From the NCBI GenBank assembly GCA_013314865.1, contig JABUEV010000046.1, positions 1 to 10,755 on the forward strand: DNA of 10,755 nt, given 5' to 3'. The translations under genes and the position numbers were made by a program. Within the stretch, counting starts at the first letter, position 1. Every line of letters starts with the position of its first letter. The notes under the pieces were generated by a model that made no database searches, was not told where the DNA came from, and was given only the letters and a program-made list of their open reading frames with translations. This stretch comes from Bacteroidales bacterium (GTDB taxonomy: Bacteria > Bacteroidota > Bacteroidia > Bacteroidales > VadinHA17). Positions 1 through 6,727 of this stretch are shown here, in pieces.

Positions 1-1845
1 GTTGATCCTTCTGATCCGCGTAATGCAATTATTCAGGATATTCTTCTGGCTCCCCGGAACAAGAAGGGTTATGTTGAGTATATCTCCGATTTCATCATCC
101 TGAAACCGGCTGACATGACAAAAAGCAACGGTCTTCTTTTCCTCAGCCTGCCTAACCGAGGGAATGCCTTGCCTCCTGATACGGTGCTTCTTGGCCGCGG
201 TTATATTTATGTATGGTGTGCATGGCAGGGAGATGTACTGGCAGGCAACAACCGTATGCTGATGAGAGTACCTTATGCCTCTGAGGCTGGTGAGGAGATT
301 GCCGGCCTTCTAAGGGCTGAATTCCAGGTCAGTACTGCTACCAACACTTTGAACCTGAGTAGCGGATTTTTTCAGGGGATGACTCATCACAGCTACGAAT
401 CAGTCAGCAATGATAACGACGGGGCAGTCTTTACAAGGAGAATACGGGAATCGGACGAACGCATACCTGTACCCAACAGTGAATGGGCTTTCTCTAATTG
501 TTCAGGATTTCGTTTCCCTGGAATTCCTGATCCGAAAAAAATTTCACTCAGGGACGGATTTCAGCCAAATTACATATATGAACTTATCTATACAGCAAAA
601 AACCCGCTGGTACTTGGCCTTGGATTTGCTTCAATACGTGACTTTGTCTCTTTCCTCAGAAATGAAAAGGCTGATGAGGCTGGCATACCTAATCCTCTTG
701 CTGTACCTTCAACCGGTGAAATACCTGTGAAAGCCGCTGTAATGCAGGGTGTTTCACAATGCAGTAATTTTGCCAGGACTTTCCTTTTTCTCGGGTTCAA
801 CACTGATGAGAAAGGGAAATCAGTATTTGAAGGCGTTAATGCACACATCGGGACAAGACGTATTTCCCTGAATATCCGTTTTGGCCGTCCGGGCGGGGGA
901 GGACTCCAGCATGAAGATCACCTCTTCCCGGGCAACGATCCTCCTTTTACATGGGGAAATGAGTCAGACCCGATATCCGGAGTTACAGGAGGAATACTTG
1001 AAAAATGCTCCGCTGAAGGCAACTGCCCAAAGATAATCCAGACATTAAGCTCTTCGGAATATTGGCAATTAAGAGCTTCCCTTACTACTACGGATTCATA
1101 TGGAACCAGGGACCTTGTCATACCTGAAAATGTCAGGATATACCTTTTCTCAGGGACACAACATACACCTGCTGAAGTGGCTGACCAGATGAGCGGTTTC
1201 AGACAAAACGGGAATTCCTATCAGCCGTACCTCAGGGCTCTGCTTGTAGCTCTTGAAAGATGGATCCTTGAAGGCACCGAACCTCCACCAAGCTCATATC
1301 CAAAAATTGCAGAAGGCACCCTGGTGACTCCTGACAAGGCAAGCATCGGCTGGCCTGATATACCGGGAGTTCCTTACAGCGGACTGGTGAATGAGCTCCC
1401 ATTGCTTGACTATGGACCTTCATATGACTTCAGAAACGTAACCGGAGTTCTAACCCTTGAACCTCCAAAAAGAAAATCAGCAGATAATTATAAAACCCTG
1501 GTTCCGAAAGTTGATAATGACGGCAATGAAATTGCCGGTGTAAGAGGCATCAGTATTAGAGTTCCCCTGGGAACTTATACCGGATGGGCACTTAGGAAGG
1601 AAGGATACGGGAAAGGCGACCTGTCCTCACTCAACGGAATGTTCATCCCCTTTAAAAATACCCGGAAAGAACGGATTGAAGCAAATGACCCCCGGTCGTC
1701 GCTTCAGGAAAGATACAGGTCACATGAAAAATATGTTGAAGAAGTAAGAAAAGCGGCAAATGCACTCGTGAAGGAGGGATTTCTCCTTCCTGAAGACGCT
1801 GAGGCCGAAATAATTAAGGCAGAAAAAAGCAATATCCTGAATTGA
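1..1845 (+). CDS. Alpha/beta hydrolase domain protein (Abhydrolase_10-type), 5' end outside window
   Basis: The frame is open from base 1, so the 614 visible residues are the C-terminal part of a longer protein; an internal ATG at 115 is not a convincing start. The sequence matches the alpha/beta hydrolase family annotated as PF20091. Signatures seen are the nucleophile-elbow block GVSQCSNFARTFLFLGFN (Ser codon 754-756), EYWQLRASL followed by a TD...GTRDL block, and the SGTQH block carrying the probable catalytic His. The C-terminus, ending in a LVKEGFLLPEDAE-like helix, is typical and looks complete. Most relatives have SQSGR after the nucleophile, whereas this one has SQCSN. Family members are uncharacterised or esterase/lipase-like, often secreted; substrate and location cannot be read here because the N-terminus is missing. 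It lies 7 bases before an esterase remnant and 239 bases before an intact esterase on the same strand, suggesting a hydrolase cluster. Family assignment is firm; specificity is unknown. Confidence 0.88.
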   Translation, partial: VDPSDPRNAIIQDILLAPRNKKGYVEYISDFIILKPADMTKSNGLLFLSLPNRGNALPPDTVLLGRGYIYVWCAWQGDVLAGNNRMLMRVPYASEAGEEIAGLLRAEFQVSTATNTLNLSSGFFQGMTHHSYESVSNDNDGAVFTRRIRESDERIPVPNSEWAFSNCSGFRFPGIPDPKKISLRDGFQPNYIYELIYTAKNPLVLGLGFASIRDFVSFLRNEKADEAGIPNPLAVPSTGEIPVKAAVMQGVSQCSNFARTFLFLGFNTDEKGKSVFEGVNAHIGTRRISLNIRFGRPGGGGLQHEDHLFPGNDPPFTWGNESDPISGVTGGILEKCSAEGNCPKIIQTLSSSEYWQLRASLTTTDSYGTRDLVIPENVRIYLFSGTQHTPAEVADQMSGFRQNGNSYQPYLRALLVALERWILEGTEPPPSSYPKIAEGTLVTPDKASIGWPDIPGVPYSGLVNELPLLDYGPSYDFRNVTGVLTLEPPKRKSADNYKTLVPKVDNDGNEIAGVRGISIRVPLGTYTGWALRKEGYGKGDLSSLNGMFIPFKNTRKERIEANDPRSSLQERYRSHEKYVEEVRKAANALVKEGFLLPEDAEAEIIKAEKSNILN

Positions 1846-1852
1846 CTTAAAG

Positions 1853-2032
1853 ATGGCTGCAGGCGAAACAGATATAACACTCTATAACGGGATGAAAGAC
1901 CTTGCGGTATTCAACAACTATGGCATCCGGAATTTCTGGGTGCTAAGCGATGGCGGACATGAATGGGTTAACTGGAGAAGATATCTTTACCAGACAGCCC
2001 AGGTTATGTTTCCTGATTGCGAGTCAAAATGA
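1853..2032 (+). pseudogene. C-terminal remnant of an Esterase-D-like (PF00756-type) hydrolase
   Basis: A 59-codon open frame (ATG 1853, TGA 2030-2032) encodes a peptide containing GIRNFWVLSDGGHEWVNWRR and then YLYQTAQVMF. This matches the last part of the intact esterase downstream, which reads FKYVYRESTGGHTWANWRIY followed by LSEFAPMLF. It retains the catalytic-His motif GGHxWxNWRxYL. An AAGETD block before it corresponds to ACGKDD in the intact copy, which holds the acid residue. The nucleophile Ser, the oxyanion loop and the N-terminal domain are absent, and the same frame has a stop at 1838-1840. It therefore cannot be an active esterase. The best reading is the residue of a tandem paralogue whose 5' part was deleted, with a junction near 1840-1853 at the very end of the preceding gene. 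A short translated peptide is possible but has no obvious function. Confidence 0.75.
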
Positions 2033-2084
2033 AAATCTATTAAGAATAAAAACACTTTATACATTAAATTAACACAAAAGAGAT

Positions 2085-3323
2085 ATGAAATGGAATCCAG
2101 ACCTCAGAATTGTAACAATTGTTACAAATTTAATATTCTTTACTTTTTTTAACCTGACCGCGCAGGAACCTGCGAGACCTGCAGCTGCACCTGCTCCCCG
2201 GCAGGCATTCAGGGCACCTGCTAGAATTGTTTCACCTGAAATACTTCCCGACAACAGGGTTACTTTCAGGGTTTATTCAAAAGATGCCCAGAAGGTTACA
2301 GTGTCAGGGGAATGGCAGGCAGGGTTCAATGCTACTGAACAGCTTGTCAGGAATGATACAGGGCTCTTCAGTCTGACTGCCGGACCGCTGAAACCAGAGC
2401 TTTACGGGTACACATTTTCAATTGACGGAGTAAATACCATTGATCCGAACAATGTACAGGTTCGGCGCGATGGTGCACGCTATCAGAGTTTTTTCATTGT
2501 GCCCGGGCCGGAGTCGGATCTCTATTTTCATAAACATGATGTTCCCCACGGTAATGTGACTAAGGTTTGGTACAACTCATCAGTCCTTGGTTTCCAGCGA
2601 AGGATGTATGTTTACACGCCGGCCGGATATGAGAGCGGCACACAAAAATACCCGGTATTTTATCTGCTTCATGGTGCAGGAGGGGATGAAGATGCATGGA
2701 CTAACATGGGCAGGGCAGCACAGATAATGGATAACCTGATAGCTCAGGGCAAGGCAAAACCGATGATAGTTGTCATGACAAACGGTAATGCCAATCAGGC
2801 AGGGGCTCAGAATGAGGTTCCGGCACTGCCGGCATCAGGTGAGCAGGGAATGGCAGCTTTTCAGAGATATGCCGGCAAGTTTGAAGAGCACCTTGTAAAG
2901 GATGTAGTGCCTTTTGTAGAAAAGAACTACCGTACATTAACCGGAAAAGATAACAGAGCGATTGCCGGATTGTCGATGGGAGGAATGCACACACAGACAA
3001 TTACTAATGATAATCCGGGAATGTTCGGCTATATCGGGGTTTACAGCATGGGGATAATGAATATGGGCCAGCAGAATCCGGAGGCTGCAGCAAAGCTTGA
3101 ACAGGAAAGGATCGCCAAGCTGACTGCACTGAAAAACAGCGGGTATAAACTTTACTGGATAGCCTGCGGGAAAGATGATTTTGTGTATAATGGTGTGGTA
3201 ACACTAAGGGAGACTCTCGACAAGATAGGTTTTAAATATGTTTACAGGGAGAGCACAGGAGGTCACACATGGGCAAACTGGCGTATTTACCTGTCAGAGT
3301 TTGCGCCGATGCTGTTTAAATAG
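2085..3323 (+). CDS. Secreted carbohydrate esterase, Esterase-D/CE1-like, with N-terminal E-set domain
   Basis: This is a complete 412-residue protein. Residues 1-27 form a signal peptide (hydrophobic run LIFFTFFNLTA, probable cleavage before QEP), then a Pro/Ala-rich linker to about residue 46. Residues 47-140 look like the beta-sandwich (CBM48/E-set-like) domain found before many Bacteroidetes esterases (VTFRVYSKDAQKVTVSGEW, LYGYTFSIDG). The catalytic alpha/beta-hydrolase domain follows, with oxyanion segment LLHGAGG (194-200), nucleophile Ser297 in GLSMG, acid Asp364 or Asp365 in ACGKDDF and His394 in GGHTW. Relatives include feruloyl, acetyl-xylan and siderophore esterases, so a role in removing ester groups from plant polysaccharide outside the cytoplasm is likely. 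The exact substrate cannot be read. The start at 2085 is the only one that supplies the signal peptide; the upstream Shine-Dalgarno match is weak. The preceding remnant is a broken paralogue. Confidence 0.92.
   Translation: MKWNPDLRIVTIVTNLIFFTFFNLTAQEPARPAAAPAPRQAFRAPARIVSPEILPDNRVTFRVYSKDAQKVTVSGEWQAGFNATEQLVRNDTGLFSLTAGPLKPELYGYTFSIDGVNTIDPNNVQVRRDGARYQSFFIVPGPESDLYFHKHDVPHGNVTKVWYNSSVLGFQRRMYVYTPAGYESGTQKYPVFYLLHGAGGDEDAWTNMGRAAQIMDNLIAQGKAKPMIVVMTNGNANQAGAQNEVPALPASGEQGMAAFQRYAGKFEEHLVKDVVPFVEKNYRTLTGKDNRAIAGLSMGGMHTQTITNDNPGMFGYIGVYSMGIMNMGQQNPEAAAKLEQERIAKLTALKNSGYKLYWIACGKDDFVYNGVVTLRETLDKIGFKYVYRESTGGHTWANWRIYLSEFAPMLFK
2110..2127. promoter_or_regulatory. 18-base perfect palindrome inside the esterase signal-peptide codons
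   Basis: TTGTAACAATTGTTACAA is exactly its own reverse complement. It begins 25 bases after the first base of the start codon. A site of this shape could bind a dimeric regulator or fold as an RNA hairpin near the ribosome-binding region. It could also be a by-product of the encoded IVTIVTN segment. The symmetry is seen directly; any regulatory role is inference. Confidence 0.35.
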
Positions 3324-3530
3324 GCTGATTATAGCTATGGGAAAATTTAATTTACTTTGAGTGCATTCCGTACCGGGCATGAGATAAGCTGAATAAAATT
3401 ATTAGCCATCGTTGGCCGGCACGGCATTTAATCGGGATAATCTTTAACGGAAAGAAATTACCTGATAAAGGGAAAAAAGTATTATTTTTGCCGGCGAAAA
3501 GAATAGGCTTCCGTTGTCCCGCTAAGGCGG

Positions 3531-3546
3531 GATTAAGGAGGTCAGC
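3531..3546. repeat. Small GC-rich hairpin upstream of tRNA-Pro
   Basis: Near 3517-3532, TCCCGC and GCGGGA form a 6-bp stem around the 4-base loop TAAG (approximate placement). The U-run expected of a terminator does not follow. It may be part of the same inverted-repeat cluster as 3546-3571. Confidence 0.3.
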
Positions 3547-3571
3547 CAGCCTTCGTTTAAACTTCGGCTGG
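3546..3571. repeat. 26-base near-perfect palindrome next to tRNA-Pro
   Basis: The arms CCAGCC (3546-3551) and GGCTGG (3566-3571) pair perfectly. The core GTTTAAAC (3555-3562) is itself palindromic. The two are separated on each side by TTC, giving a symmetric internal loop. It ends 5 bases before the tRNA. No coding frame explains it. It could be a processing or transcription signal for the tRNA, or a copy of a short dispersed palindromic element. Confidence 0.55.
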
Positions 3572-3576
3572 TGAAA

Positions 3577-3650
3577 CGGGGTGTAGCACAGTTGGTTAGC
3601 GCGCCACGTTCGGGACGTGGAGGTCGCTGGTTCGAGTCCAGTCACCCCGA
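3577..3650 (+). tRNA. tRNA-Pro, anticodon CGG
   Basis: The 74 bases fold as a complete cloverleaf. The acceptor arm CGGGGTG (3577-3583) pairs with CACCCCG (3643-3649), with discriminator A at 3650. The anticodon stem CCACG/CGTGG encloses loop TTCGGGA, giving anticodon CGG at 3611-3613, which reads codon CCG. The T arm GCTGG/CCAGT encloses TTCGAGT. The D stem GCAC/GCGC contains one A-C mismatch (3588 with 3600), where most such tRNAs have a G-C pair. CCA is not encoded (CTA follows), so it must be added after transcription. The opposite strand can be translated into a peptide starting MTGLEPATSTSRTW, a familiar false gene call caused by tRNA-Pro. Confidence 0.97.
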
Positions 3651-3654
3651 CTAT

Positions 3655-3702
3655 AAAACAGAGTGAGAGTGTGAGCGGGAGCGGGCACTCTCATTCTGTT
3701 TT
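3655..3702 (+). terminator. Long hairpin with T-rich 3' arm downstream of tRNA-Pro
   Basis: Seventeen-base arms (AAAACAGAGTGAGAGTG at 3655-3671 and its complement at 3686-3702) pair with a single G-T wobble around a 14-base loop. The 3' arm ends in TTTT and is followed by CT. The A-run before and T-run after the stem make it usable as an intrinsic terminator for the tRNA, and possibly in both directions. An alternative stem (3669-3677 with 3719-3727) overlaps it. Confidence 0.6.
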
Positions 3703-3727
3703 CTAACTCCCGCACTCACGCTCACAC
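3669..3727. repeat. Competing inverted repeat overlapping the tRNA terminator hairpin
   Basis: GTGTGAGCG at 3669-3677 is exactly complementary to CGCTCACAC at 3719-3727. Further in, CGGGAG (about 3676-3681) is complementary to CTCCCG at 3707-3712. This pairing uses the loop and last stem bases of the 3655-3702 hairpin, so the two structures exclude each other at least in part. Confidence 0.5.
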
Positions 3728-3740
3728 AATATCCAGTTTG

Positions 3741-3783
3741 TAAATTAAATAGCCTTATAAATTAAATCTTTACAGGGCTATTT
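3741..3783 (+). promoter_or_regulatory. Direct repeat and hairpin in the leader before the glycoside hydrolase gene
   Basis: TAAATTAAAT occurs at 3741-3750 and again at 3758-3767, a period of 17 bases. AAATAGCC (3747-3754) and GGCTATTT (3776-3783) form an 8-bp stem around a 21-base loop, followed by T and CG. TTTG at 3737-3740 lies 17 bases before TAAATTAA, a poor match to the Bacteroidetes promoter pattern (TTTG, then TAnnTTTG). The region is likely the promoter and leader of the next gene, but no single element is convincing. Confidence 0.3.
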
Positions 3784-3866
3784 TCGATAGCAACACAAAA
3801 AGTGCTTAAAAACAATAATTAATAAAAATGTTTCTGTACCTTGATAAAATCAACCAAAATCAAAAT

Positions 3867-6503
3867 ATGAAGACATTAATGCTTTTGCTTTGTACATTAT
3901 TATTCAATTCTGCAAATGCAATAAATATTGAACTGTATTCTGATAAAAAATCAGACAGGGTGCAATTTGCAGTTAGTGAAATAGAGCGGGCATTTAAAGA
4001 GAAAGGAATTGAGTATACCATTCATTCAATCTCAGAACTAAACAAGATCAGGAGTGATCGGCCTAAAATAGTATTAACATGCCTGGAAGATAATGTACCA
4101 TCATCTATTATCAAAGAAGCAGGAATACGCAATATTGAAGAATTAATAGAAGAAGGCTTCATTATTCATAAGACAGGTAAAGGGCTGAAAACAATTTATG
4201 TACTGGGTTATGATGAAGCGGGGACAATGTATGGAGGCCTTGAAGTTGCAGAAATTATTAAAATTCAGGGATTTGATGCTGTAAATGACCAGATGCAGAA
4301 TCCATACTTTAAGGTAAGAGGTGTCAAGTTTAACATTCCGCTTGATATGCGCACACCAACTTATTCTGAACCATCCGATGCAGCTCAGAATAACATGGCC
4401 GAAATGTGGAATTTTGAATTCTGGAAGGAATTTATCGATAATCTTGCCCGATATCGTTACAATCTTATCTCCCTATGGAACATGCATCCGTTTCCGTCGA
4501 TGGTGAAAGTGCCTGAATATCCTGATGTTGCATTGAATGATGTCAGAAAGAGTACCGGAAACTGGAAGGAAAATTATTCTCTTAACGGCTGGGGTTTCGA
4601 TGCTCCTGAGATAATGAATAGCTATGAAGTGATCAAAGAAATTACTATCGAAGAAAAGATCGATTTCTGGCGGAAAGTAATGGCCTATGGCAAACAGCGC
4701 AATTTGAAATTCTATTTAATAACATGGAACATCTTTGTTTATGGAGTCGATGGTAAATATGGAATAACCGATAAACTCGAAAATCCTATTACTACTGACT
4801 ATTTCCGGAAAAGCATAAAACAGATGGTGCTCACTTACCCCGACCTTGCCGGAATAGGTCTTACAACGGGGGAAAATATGTATGATTACTCTCCAACTCA
4901 AAAGGAAGAATGGGCTTATGCTACCTATGGACAAGGAATCCTGGATGCGCTAACCGAACAACCGGAAAGAAAGATTGACTTCATACACCGTCAGCACCAG
5001 TCAAGTGCAGGCGAAATTTCTAAAATATTTAAGGAAATCATAAATAATGAGAATATCAATTTCCTGTTTAGCTTTAAATATGCTCAGGCACATGTTTACA
5101 GTAGTGTAAATCAGGTATTTCATCAGGATTTTGTCAGGGATATTCAGGGCGAAAACCTTAAAACTTTATGGACTCTTCGCAACGATGATAATTATTATTT
5201 CAGATGGGGTGCACCTGATTTTGTGAGGGATTTTATTAAGAACATACCCTATGAAATATCAGAAGGTTTTTATTATGGCTCCGACCAGTATGTCTGGGGC
5301 AGAGAATTCCTGAGTAAGAACCGCACCGAACCGCGTGAACTCGAAATTGTTAAGCATTGGTATCAATGGATGTGCTGGGGCCGACTTGGATATAATCCGG
5401 ATATGAGCAATGAACGTTTTGTCAATATCATTCAATCACGGTTTCCGTCGGTGAATGCCCGGGAAATGTTCGACGCCTGGCAAACCGCATCCATGATTTA
5501 CCCGCTTGTTACCGGTTTTCATTGGGGAGCGCTCGATTTTCAATGGTATATCGAATCAGGACAATCACGCCCCTTTGTTGCTTACACTCCATCCGGTTTC
5601 CACGATGTAAACAGATTTATCACACTTCCACCTCACAAAGGTACTCGCTATATCTCTATCCCTGACTATACAAAAGCATTTATCGCCTCTTCTGAACTTG
5701 AAGGTGAAACACCTTTGCAGGTTGCCGGCAAGATTATTCAGAATGCTGACCTGGCACTAAACTGGGCTGATAAGCAAGATGTATCAACGAGTAAAGAGTT
5801 GCGTGTAACAATTGAAGATATCAAAACCATGGCTTATCTCGGGAAATATTATGGCCACAAGATCCTTGGAGCGACCTTTCTTTCACTTTTCAGGGAAACA
5901 CTGCAAAGAGAATGGCAATATAAGGCAATTGCAGAATTAAATACTTCAGCCGGATACTGGAGGCATTACACGGCAATCGGATTGGCCAATTACTATAATC
6001 CATTGTGGACCAACCGTGTGGGTTATGTGGACTGGAGAAAAAATTTTGACTGGGCAGTATTCGATGTTATAGCCAATGGAGGTGAGACTAATCTGCCATC
6101 AATGCAGCCTATCAAAGGCGGAAGCGTCCTGGAAGCAGAAAACGCGGATTTCCAGGTATCAGTTATTAATTCCGAAGTGAGAGGTTTTACCGGACAGGGA
6201 TACCTGGAAACAAAAGCAGGAGATGCCCGGCATCGGGTAAAATGGACTTTTAATGCTCCTGAACCGGGAAGTTATATTCTTGAATTCAGATATACACTTA
6301 AACGCGAACAGATTTTTTATTCACCATTGGAAATCAATGGAATAATTACCAGTGAAATAGAATTTTGGAATACCGGAAATACAGGTGCTTGGGTTTGGGA
6401 ACGTGTTACTGTAAACCTTGAAAAAGGAGAGAACATTATAGGTATTATGCCGGAGGGATGGGTGCTCCTCGATCATTTAAATATCATAAAAACTGAAAAC
6501 TGA
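3867..6503 (+). CDS. Secreted glycoside hydrolase-like protein, GH67/GH20-type N-domain, barrel, CBM35-like C-domain
   Basis: The chosen start gives 878 residues beginning with a clean signal peptide, MKTLMLLLCTLLFNSANA. An earlier in-frame ATG at 3828 would add 13 polar residues before it and is less likely. Residues about 20-135 resemble the alpha/beta domain preceding the barrel in GH67, GH20 and related enzymes (IELYSDKKSDRVQFAVSEIE, VLGYDEAGTMYGGLEVAEII). Residues about 145-560 look like a (beta/alpha)8 barrel rich in Trp, Tyr and His. Candidate catalytic acids include the Glu in GIGLTTGENM (about residue 336) and that in ISEGFYYGSD (about 466). Residues about 755-875 look like a CBM35/CBM6-type galactose-binding fold (LEAENADF, GSYILEFRY, ENIIGIMPEGWVLLDHLNI). 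The general plan recalls alpha-glucuronidase or alpha-galacturonidase families acting on uronic-acid-bearing glycans. I cannot name the GH family, and enzyme class is inferred. The gene is AT-rich at its 5' end. Confidence 0.75.
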   Translation: MKTLMLLLCTLLFNSANAINIELYSDKKSDRVQFAVSEIERAFKEKGIEYTIHSISELNKIRSDRPKIVLTCLEDNVPSSIIKEAGIRNIEELIEEGFIIHKTGKGLKTIYVLGYDEAGTMYGGLEVAEIIKIQGFDAVNDQMQNPYFKVRGVKFNIPLDMRTPTYSEPSDAAQNNMAEMWNFEFWKEFIDNLARYRYNLISLWNMHPFPSMVKVPEYPDVALNDVRKSTGNWKENYSLNGWGFDAPEIMNSYEVIKEITIEEKIDFWRKVMAYGKQRNLKFYLITWNIFVYGVDGKYGITDKLENPITTDYFRKSIKQMVLTYPDLAGIGLTTGENMYDYSPTQKEEWAYATYGQGILDALTEQPERKIDFIHRQHQSSAGEISKIFKEIINNENINFLFSFKYAQAHVYSSVNQVFHQDFVRDIQGENLKTLWTLRNDDNYYFRWGAPDFVRDFIKNIPYEISEGFYYGSDQYVWGREFLSKNRTEPRELEIVKHWYQWMCWGRLGYNPDMSNERFVNIIQSRFPSVNAREMFDAWQTASMIYPLVTGFHWGALDFQWYIESGQSRPFVAYTPSGFHDVNRFITLPPHKGTRYISIPDYTKAFIASSELEGETPLQVAGKIIQNADLALNWADKQDVSTSKELRVTIEDIKTMAYLGKYYGHKILGATFLSLFRETLQREWQYKAIAELNTSAGYWRHYTAIGLANYYNPLWTNRVGYVDWRKNFDWAVFDVIANGGETNLPSMQPIKGGSVLEAENADFQVSVINSEVRGFTGQGYLETKAGDARHRVKWTFNAPEPGSYILEFRYTLKREQIFYSPLEINGIITSEIEFWNTGNTGAWVWERVTVNLEKGENIIGIMPEGWVLLDHLNIIKTEN

Positions 6504-6528
6504 TATTTTAAGATTCTCAATATTTTAG

Positions 6529-6693
6529 TATTACCTTTATAGTTCGCAGTATGGTGTACCGGAATGGTTTAGCTATATGAAAAAATATCCATTCTATACA
6601 GTAAAATGGATTTATTTTCAGGCAAAAATAAATGGCGTGTCTTATAAAGAGGAGAAAAATTCTGGTAACATGCTGTGGAAACAGGAAATATGA
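6529..6693 (+). other. Open frame of 54 codons, possible small gene or remnant
   Basis: Between the glycoside hydrolase and the DUF3795 gene, one frame stays open from just after a TAG (6526-6528) to TGA at 6691-6693. The conceptual peptide contains YGVPEWFSYMKKYPFYTVKW and IYFQAKINGVSYKEE, an amino acid mix that looks protein-like rather than random. An internal ATG at 6577 would give 38 residues with no clear ribosome-binding site. I recognise no family. It could be a worn-down gene end, a small protein, or chance in an AT-rich spacer. The rest of 6504-6727 shows no feature I can support. Confidence 0.25.
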
Positions 6694-6727
6694 ACTCCAC
6701 TAAAAGATTTAATTAATAAGCTTAACC

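Noticed and set aside
2085..2254. Minus-strand 61-codon frame over the esterase start
   Set aside because: It mirrors the palindrome and Pro/Ala linker of the esterase and has no independent support.
3352..3645. Minus-strand frame of 97 codons beginning MTGLEPATSTSRTW
   Set aside because: It is antisense to the tRNA-Pro gene; this peptide is a well-known false call over tRNA-Pro.
3577..3866. Genomic island integrated at the tRNA
   Set aside because: No integrase and no duplicated tRNA 3' end are visible in the window; AT-richness of the next gene alone is not enough.
1..6503. Classic polysaccharide utilisation locus
   Set aside because: No SusC/SusD pair, sensor or anti-sigma pair is present, and a tRNA separates the esterases from the glycoside hydrolase.
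6504..6727. Rho-independent terminator after the glycoside hydrolase
   Set aside because: I found no stem with a following T-run; the AT-rich repeats there are direct rather than inverted.
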